Assembly: GCA_039808585.1 (NCBI GenBank)
Contig: JBDHTJ010000050.1
Coordinates: forward strand, 1-29,293
Direction: 5' to 3'
Length of the DNA stretch: 29,293 nt
Origin: AWTP1-13 sp039808585
Lineage (GTDB): Bacteria > Pseudomonadota > Alphaproteobacteria > Rhizobiales > Hyphomicrobiaceae
Below the pieces are notes generated by a model that ran no database searches, had not been told where the DNA came from, and was given only the letters and a program-made list of their open reading frames with translations. The position numbers were made by a program, and so were the translations under genes. Each line of letters starts with the position of its first letter. The stretch's first letter is position 1. Shown piece after piece: positions 24,433 to 29,293 of the stretch.

Positions 24433-24831
24433 ATGCTCGAGATCGCACCGGAGAAAGTCGCCCACGTTATTGTGCAGGCGCGTGCCTTCGACTCCAAGGT
24501 TGCGGCCTGGGACGATGATCGCGAGGATACGGAGGACGCGCCGGAGGCGATCCTGGAGGATCTCGCCAACGATCCGGCCTATGCCGAGCTTGCGAGCTTC
24601 ATCGACACGCTGAACGATGACGAGCAGGTGAACCTCGTGGCGTTGGCGTGGGTTGGGAGAGGCACGTTCACACCAGACGAGTTCGCCGAGGCAGTCGATA
24701 CGGCGCGCAACGAGAAAGTGAATGCCACGTCGGCCTATCTGTTGGGCATGCCGTTGCTGTCGGACTACCTCGAGGAAGGCCTGGAGAAAATGGGTATCTC
24801 CGTGGAGGACGCTGAGCAGGGCGTGCTCTGA
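24433..24831 (+). CDS. DUF3775 family protein
   Basis: 132 residues, acidic, no signal peptide or membrane segment. It matches the DUF3775 pattern: LEIAPEKVAHVIVQARAFDSKV at the start, an acidic stretch (DDDREDTEDAPEAILEDLAND), LNDDEQVNLVALAWVGRGTFTPDEFAEAV in the middle, and NATSAYLLGMPLLSDYLEEGLEKMG near the end. The family is uncharacterised and common in alphaproteobacteria. AAGG lies eight bases before the ATG. It is divergent from the stress cluster with FNR/FixK-like boxes in between, so it may belong to the same low-oxygen or stress response. Confidence 0.8.
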   Translation: MLEIAPEKVAHVIVQARAFDSKVAAWDDDREDTEDAPEAILEDLANDPAYAELASFIDTLNDDEQVNLVALAWVGRGTFTPDEFAEAVDTARNEKVNATSAYLLGMPLLSDYLEEGLEKMGISVEDAEQGVL

Positions 24832-24928
24832 GAGTTTCATCGAGCGTCCGATTGGCGCCCGGCTCTGAATGAGCGGCGGCCGCAACGGAACCGTGTGTGT
24901 GCGCGTTTCTCCCGACAGGAGAGACGCC

Positions 24929-25744
24929 ATGGCCAATTTGCAGACGAAACCACTTTCAGGCCAGAAGGCACTTGTCACCGGTGCGAACTCGGGCATCGGC
25001 CGTGCCGTGGCCCTGGCCCTCGGTGAGGCGGGTGCCGACGTCGTCGTCAACTATGCCTCATCGCAGGAGCGGGCGGAGGAGGTGGTGGCGGAAATCTGCA
25101 AGTTCGGCGTGCGGGCCTTCGCCCATAAGGCCGATGTTTCTTCCGAGCCTGCCGTGAAAGCCATGCTTGATCGGGTGCGCGCGGACTTCGGAACTCTGCA
25201 CATCCTGGTGGCGAACGCTGGCCTGCAGAAGGATGCGCCGGTCGAAGGCATGACTCTCGAGGCTTGGAACAAGGTGCTGTCGGTGAACCTCACCGGTCAA
25301 TTCCTGTGCGCGCGGGAGGCTATCGCCGAATTCAGGCGGCGCGGCCTCGACCAGCAGGTGTCGCGGGCGATGGGCAAGATCATCTGCATGAGTTCGGTGC
25401 ATCAGGACATACCGTGGGCCGGGCGCGTCAACTACGCGACGTCGAAGGGCGGGGTCGAGATGATGATGCGCAGCCTGGCGCAGGAACTGGCGCCGGAGCG
25501 CATTCGTGTCAATGCCATTGCGCCGGGGGCGATCAAGACGCCGATCAATCGCGAGGCCTGGGAGACGAAGGAGGCGCGGGAGGCACTTTTGCGGCTCATC
25601 CCGTACGGGCGCATCGGCGAACCAGAAGATGTGGCGCGTGCCGCGGTGTGGCTTGCAAGCGATGCTTCCGACTACGTGGTGGGGAGCACGCTCTACGTCG
25701 ACGGGGGTATGCTGCTCTATCCGGGATTTGTGGGGAACGGCTGA
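24929..25744 (+). CDS. SDR oxidoreductase, glucose 1-dehydrogenase-like
   Basis: 271 residues from the ATG at 24929, which has AGGAG eight bases upstream; an open frame to 24869 is not supported by a ribosome site. Classical short-chain dehydrogenase: cofactor motif TGANSGIG (about 17-24), NAG-type VANAG, catalytic serine in MSSVHQDIPWAG and Tyr-x3-Lys in NYATSKGG. The stretch SSVHQDIPW plus RVNAIAPGAIKTPINREAW and the C-terminal YPGFVGNG are close to Bacillus glucose 1-dehydrogenase. It should oxidise glucose or a similar sugar to the lactone with NAD(P)+. It is convergent with a GH15 glucosidase gene 6 bp away, which could supply the glucose. Confidence 0.9.
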   Translation: MANLQTKPLSGQKALVTGANSGIGRAVALALGEAGADVVVNYASSQERAEEVVAEICKFGVRAFAHKADVSSEPAVKAMLDRVRADFGTLHILVANAGLQKDAPVEGMTLEAWNKVLSVNLTGQFLCAREAIAEFRRRGLDQQVSRAMGKIICMSSVHQDIPWAGRVNYATSKGGVEMMMRSLAQELAPERIRVNAIAPGAIKTPINREAWETKEAREALLRLIPYGRIGEPEDVARAAVWLASDASDYVVGSTLYVDGGMLLYPGFVGNG

Positions 25745-25750
25745 CCGGCT

Positions 25751-27586
25751 TCAGCTGCGCTGGCGCTCGCTGCTGGCGTCGGGCTGGTCGAGCGCGCCGG
25801 AGCGTTGCTTGGCCGGCTTCTCGTGCTCAGCCAGATTGTGGGCTGTATTGACGATGGCGACATGCGAGAAGGCCTGGGGAAAGTTGCCGAGCATGCGCTT
25901 TTCCCTAGGGTCGTACTCTTCCGACATGAGGCCGACGTCGTTGCGGTAACCCAACAGGCGCTCGAACAGTGCGCGGGCCTCGTCTCCACGGCCCAGAAGG
26001 ACCAGGTTGTCGGCGAACCAGAAGCTGCAGGCCAGAAAAGCGCCTTCGCCAGCGGGAAGTCCATCGTCCGTACGAGCGGTGTGATAGCGATGGATGAGGC
26101 CATCGATCTTCAAGTCACGCTCGATGGCGGCGACAGTGCCGCGCACGCGCGGATCCGTTGGCGGCAGGAAGCCGACCAGAGGGATGAGCAGTGCGCTCGC
26201 ATCAACCTCCCGGGCGCCGTAACTCTGGACGAAGGCCTGACGCTCGCGGTCGAAGGCCTTCTCGCAGACTTCTGCGTGAATGCGGTGTGCGACCTCGCGC
26301 CAGCGGTCGCATGGGCAGGGAAGGTGCCATCGCTCGGCGCTTCTCACCGCGCGGTCAAGGGCGACCCAGGCCATCACCTTGGAATGCGTGAAGTGGCGCG
26401 GAGGCCCGCGCACCTCCCATAATCCCTCGTCGGCCTGTTGCCAAACCGATTCCAGGTGCTCGATGAGCTTGCACTGCAGGTCCCAGTCGTCGGCCGGAGG
26501 GTTGAGACTGCCTTCCGCGCTCTGGAACAGGGCGTCCATCACCTCGCCGAAGATGTCGAGCTGCAACTGCTTTGCGGCGGCGTTGCCGACGCGAACGGGC
26601 GTGGATTTCGCATACCCTGCCAGCCAAGGCAGTTCCCACTCGTCGATGTGGCGCTCGCCACCGAGGCCATACATGATCTGCACCTGCGCGGGATTGCCGG
26701 CCACGGCATGCCGCAACCATGTTCGCCAGGCGTGGGCCTCCTCGCGGTAGCCGGAGTTCATGAGCGCGAGCAGCGTGAAGGTGGCGTCGCGCAGCCAGCA
26801 GAAGCGATAATCCCAGTTGCGCGTGCCGCCAAGTTTCTCGGGGAGCGATGTGGTGGCGGCGGCGACGATGCCGCCCGTTGGTGCGTAGTTCAGCGCCTTG
26901 AGTGTGATCAGCGAGCGCCGCACGGGTTCAGCGTAAGGTCCCGTCTTGTCGTAGCGGCCACTCCATTGCGTCCAGAATTCATGCGTTTGCTCGAGGGCAC
27001 TGCCTGGATCGATGGGGGTTGGTACGGGCCCGAACGAGCGCGCGTAGGAGAGAACAAAGGGAATGCTTTCGCCCTCGTGCACTTGGAACGTTGCGCTGTG
27101 GCGCATGTCTCCGGCCCGCAGGGGAATTCCGGCGCGCAGAACGATCATGTCCGGCCCGGCGATGGCCTTGATGGCCGTGCCTTCGAAGCGGGTGACCCAG
27201 GGGATGATGGCGCCATAACCGAAGCGGATGATGATGTCGGTGGCGAAGGGCAACGTGCCGCACAATCCTTTCAGGATGCGCACCACGTGGCTCGTGCCGT
27301 CACGCCGGATGGGCATGAACTCGACGAGGCGAGCAGCGCCATCCGGCCCCTCGAATTCGGTTTCCAGGATGAGCGTGCCGGGGCAATAGCGGCGGGAGAT
27401 GCGGATCGAGGGCGTTCGACAGAAGATCTGCCAGTGGCCATTGTGAGCTTCACCCAGCAGGGCCGCGAAGGCTGCCTCGCTGTCGAAGCGCGGCCAGCAC
27501 AACCAGTCGAGGCTGCCGTCGCGCGCGATGAGGGCCGCGGTCTCGCAGTCGCCGATGATGGCGTAGTCCTCGATGGGTCTTGCCAT
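25751..27586 (-). CDS. glycoside hydrolase family 15 protein (trehalase/glucoamylase-like)
   Basis: 611 residues, cytoplasmic (no signal peptide). The N-terminal beta-sandwich domain starts PIEDYAIIGDCETAALIARDG and DWLCWPRFDSEAAFAALLG, typical of bacterial GH15 trehalase-like proteins. The catalytic (alpha/alpha)6 barrel includes GGTRNWDYRFCWLRDATFTLLAL (about 253-275). The general acid is probably in QQADEGLWEVRG (Glu387 or Glu391) and the general base in GEGAFLACSFW (Glu514). Family members cleave terminal alpha-glucosidic bonds with inversion, releasing beta-glucose; many intracellular ones are trehalases. The ATG lacks a strong ribosome site. An inverted repeat lies 19-41 bp before the start. 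The C-terminal 20 residues are polar and poorly conserved. Confidence 0.93.
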   Translation of the reverse strand: MARPIEDYAIIGDCETAALIARDGSLDWLCWPRFDSEAAFAALLGEAHNGHWQIFCRTPSIRISRRYCPGTLILETEFEGPDGAARLVEFMPIRRDGTSHVVRILKGLCGTLPFATDIIIRFGYGAIIPWVTRFEGTAIKAIAGPDMIVLRAGIPLRAGDMRHSATFQVHEGESIPFVLSYARSFGPVPTPIDPGSALEQTHEFWTQWSGRYDKTGPYAEPVRRSLITLKALNYAPTGGIVAAATTSLPEKLGGTRNWDYRFCWLRDATFTLLALMNSGYREEAHAWRTWLRHAVAGNPAQVQIMYGLGGERHIDEWELPWLAGYAKSTPVRVGNAAAKQLQLDIFGEVMDALFQSAEGSLNPPADDWDLQCKLIEHLESVWQQADEGLWEVRGPPRHFTHSKVMAWVALDRAVRSAERWHLPCPCDRWREVAHRIHAEVCEKAFDRERQAFVQSYGAREVDASALLIPLVGFLPPTDPRVRGTVAAIERDLKIDGLIHRYHTARTDDGLPAGEGAFLACSFWFADNLVLLGRGDEARALFERLLGYRNDVGLMSEEYDPREKRMLGNFPQAFSHVAIVNTAHNLAEHEKPAKQRSGALDQPDASSERQRS

Positions 27587-27604
27587 GGGAATGCAGCGCC
27601 GGTT

Positions 27605-27627
27605 GCAGTTGGATCAGGATCAACTGC
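27605..27627 (-). promoter_or_regulatory. inverted repeat upstream of the GH15 gene
   Basis: GCAGTTG-N9-CAACTGC, 23 bp with perfect 7-bp arms, centred about 30 bp before the start codon on the minus strand. Position and symmetry suit an operator for a repressor of the GH15 gene, but no regulator gene is nearby and it could form by chance. Confidence 0.3.
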
Positions 27628-27669
27628 GATCAGGGCGTTTGCGTTCCGCACCACGCGCGTGGCGGCGGT

Positions 27670-28776
27670 TCAGTCGGAAAGGAGCGGGGCGGCCTTGCGG
27701 GCGGCGTCGACAGCGGCCTTCTGATGCGGAAACAGCTCGTCCTTCGGCAGGCCGGCGATGCGGGCGGACAAGGGGTTGTCGATGCCGGCGCTCCTGCCTG
27801 CCAATTCCTCGAAGACGGGAAGCGCGAGGAACGGCGCAGTGGGCGCGTGGTAACCGCCTTCGTGACATAACGCGAGGCGGCCGCCACAAAGCCGACCGGC
27901 TGCTTCTCGCATGGCGACCGTCATCCAGCGGAAATCCTCCGGCCCCAGCATCATGCGGCCGAGCGGGTCGTTGTTGCCGGCGTCGAGACCGCAGGCAACG
28001 ACGATCATCTCCGGCTTGAAGGCGGCAAGCGCCGGCAGGACAATCTCGGCGAAAGCGTAACGATAGGCTTCGCTGCCACAACCAGCCGGCAATGGCACGT
28101 TGATGTTGGCGCCGATGCCGGCGCCAGTGCCCTTCTCGCGGATGCTGCCGATGCCACCCTGCGGAAACAGTCCGTTCTGGTGGAGCGAAATGGTGAGCAC
28201 CGACGGGTCCTCATAGAAGCAGGCCTGCGTGCCGTTGCCGTGATGCACGTCCCAGTCGACGACGGCCACGCGCGCAAGCCCGTGCCGCGCCATCACGCTG
28301 CGGATGGCGATGGCGATGTTGGCAAAGACGCAAAAGCCCATGCCGCCCTGGGGTTCGGCGTGGTGGCCGGGCGGACGTGTCATGGCATAGGCATTGGCGG
28401 CGCGGCCGGAGGCGACGAGATCGAGTGCGGTGATCGCCGCACCCGCCGAGAGCATGGCGAGATCGTAACCGCCGGGGCCGATGAAGGCGGAGGCGCCAAG
28501 CCTGCCGCCGTAGGCTGCCGACAGGGCCTTCACGTTGTCGAGATGGGCACGCGGGTGGATACGAAGAATATCCTCCTCTGCGGCCGGAGGCGGCGTAACC
28601 AGGTCGAGGTGTGCGATGAAGCCGGTGGCATCGAGGAGGTTCTTGATGCGGCGCTTGGCGGCGGGATTTTCGGAAGCCTCGCCAGGCTCGATCCAGCCCC
28701 CCACGGGCATCGGCCCGGCAAAGGTGCCTGCGTCGAACCACATCAGCTTTTCATGCCAGCAGAACGCGGTGCGCAC
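27670..28776 (-). CDS. class II histone-deacetylase-family amidohydrolase
   Basis: 368 residues from the GTG at 28776, preceded by AAGGGG; the frame is open to 29031 but the added residues do not look like protein of this family. The arginase/deacetylase fold is clear: RPPGHHAEPQGGMGFCVFAN (His138, His139 as charge-relay histidines), DWDVHHGNGTQ with zinc ligands Asp176 and His178, third zinc ligand Asp265 in CGLDAGNNDPLGRM, and catalytic Tyr309 in HEGGYH. Bacterial members hydrolyse acetylated small amines such as acetylpolyamines, or other amides; histones are not the substrate. The protein is cytosolic. It is divergent from a zinc alcohol dehydrogenase gene and does not overlap the GH15 gene, 83 bp downstream on the same strand. 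Confidence 0.92.
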   Translation of the reverse strand: MRTAFCWHEKLMWFDAGTFAGPMPVGGWIEPGEASENPAAKRRIKNLLDATGFIAHLDLVTPPPAAEEDILRIHPRAHLDNVKALSAAYGGRLGASAFIGPGGYDLAMLSAGAAITALDLVASGRAANAYAMTRPPGHHAEPQGGMGFCVFANIAIAIRSVMARHGLARVAVVDWDVHHGNGTQACFYEDPSVLTISLHQNGLFPQGGIGSIREKGTGAGIGANINVPLPAGCGSEAYRYAFAEIVLPALAAFKPEMIVVACGLDAGNNDPLGRMMLGPEDFRWMTVAMREAAGRLCGGRLALCHEGGYHAPTAPFLALPVFEELAGRSAGIDNPLSARIAGLPKDELFPHQKAAVDAARKAAPLLSD

Positions 28777-29029
28777 GGGGACCCCTTTTGTCGGTTTGCA
28801 ATTGCTGAGCCTTAAGCGTTTCACAGGCCCGCGATGTTGGCAATGTCTCGACGCCGGGACGCGGCGGGAGCCTGCTGCCAAAGGCAAACCGCCCGCGCGA
28901 AGGAGCGTTGCCGTTGTGCGCGGTCTGTTCACGGCTAGCGCGCAGCGCCGGGCACGTCTAGACTTCACGGCAAGCAAGAGCCGCCGGGATGATACACCGG
29001 TTTCGAGAGGCCAGAGGGAGAGAACCGCC

Positions 29030-29293
29030 ATGGGTCACGTCTGCTATTGCGTCACGAAGCACAATGCGCCCCTCGAGCGCATGGAGGCGCAGACGCCGGA
29101 GCCCAAGGGCGCAGAGGTGCTGATCCGTATGACGGGCGCGGGCGTGTGTCACAGCGACATCCACATCTGGGAGGGCGTCTACGACCTGGGGTCCGGCAAC
29201 AAGATGACGCTTTCGGATCGTGGCATCACGCTGCCGCTGACCATGGGGCATGAGATCTGCGGCGAGGTGGTGAAGACGGGTCCGGATGCCAAC
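29030..29293 (+). CDS. zinc-dependent alcohol dehydrogenase (3' truncated)
   Basis: The first 88 residues are visible before the window ends. The ATG at 29030 has GAGGGAG upstream. The GroES-like catalytic domain of medium-chain dehydrogenases is evident: VLIRMTGAGVCHSDIHIWEG supplies the first zinc-ligand cysteine, and LPLTMGHEICGEVVKTG supplies the His-Glu pair. Between them a longer than usual insertion (YDLGSGNKMTLSDRGIT) resembles a subgroup of alcohol dehydrogenases with an extended lobe. The cofactor-binding domain lies outside the window, so substrate class cannot be inferred. It is divergent from the HDAC-like gene across about 250 bp in which I see no clear operator. Confidence 0.88.
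   Translation, partial: MGHVCYCVTKHNAPLERMEAQTPEPKGAEVLIRMTGAGVCHSDIHIWEGVYDLGSGNKMTLSDRGITLPLTMGHEICGEVVKTGPDAN

Noticed and set aside
26438..27724. 428-residue plus-strand open frame opposite the GH15 gene.
   Set aside because: Antisense shadow in GC-rich DNA; the opposite strand encodes a full conserved GH15 protein.

Overview
The window is GC-rich, densely coded chromosomal DNA. Its gene content points to an alphaproteobacterium, probably of the Hyphomicrobiales/Rhizobiales type: paired acyl-CoA dehydrogenases, an Omp25-like beta-barrel protein, a host-attachment family protein, a DUF3775 protein and FixK/FNR-like boxes. Nothing allows a species call. No rRNA, tRNA, CRISPR array, insertion sequence or phage gene is visible. 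The first gene (GntR-type regulator) and the last (zinc alcohol dehydrogenase) are cut by the window edges.

Layout. Positions 1-4.3 kb: regulator fragment, a small exported cytochrome c with a well-placed FNR/FixK-like box, an iodotyrosine-deiodinase-like flavoprotein, and two adjacent acyl-CoA dehydrogenases that may form one heteromeric enzyme. Positions 4.6-9.6 kb: an outer-membrane barrel gene convergent with an unusual minus-strand block. That block is groES (with a hydrophobic C-terminal tail), groEL (without the GGM tail), a 62-residue VPEID-CTERM protein, and a fused exosortase E/CPBP protease. Positions 9.8-13.6 kb: a NylB-like serine hydrolase, a hotdog thioesterase, a degenerate haem-oxygenase-fold protein, a cyclic-nucleotide-binding-domain protein and a small membrane protein bracketed by related palindromic repeats. 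Positions 13.6-21.6 kb: an RND efflux permease and its adaptor, a hybrid sensor kinase, and a divergent periplasmic solute-binding protein. Positions 21.6-24.8 kb: a four-gene minus-strand stress operon (Usp, host-attachment protein, Clp-fold protease, tandem Usp) divergent from a DUF3775 gene, with two FNR/FixK-like boxes between them. Positions 24.9-29.3 kb: a glucose-1-dehydrogenase-like SDR convergent with a GH15 trehalase/glucoamylase, then a class II HDAC-like deacetylase divergent from a zinc alcohol dehydrogenase.

Most interesting is the minimal exosortase E system: one sorting enzyme fused to a second intramembrane protease, next to a single tiny substrate whose predicted mature exported segment is only about a dozen residues. 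A perfect intrinsic terminator separates substrate from enzyme. Directly upstream on the same strand lies a chaperonin operon whose co-chaperonin appears to be tail-anchored in the membrane. Whether the two are functionally linked is speculation. Other points worth checking are the retained Glu-Tyr-Lys triad of the deiodinase-like protein, the shared 70-nt geometry of the FNR-like boxes, and the apparently catalytically split acyl-CoA dehydrogenase pair.
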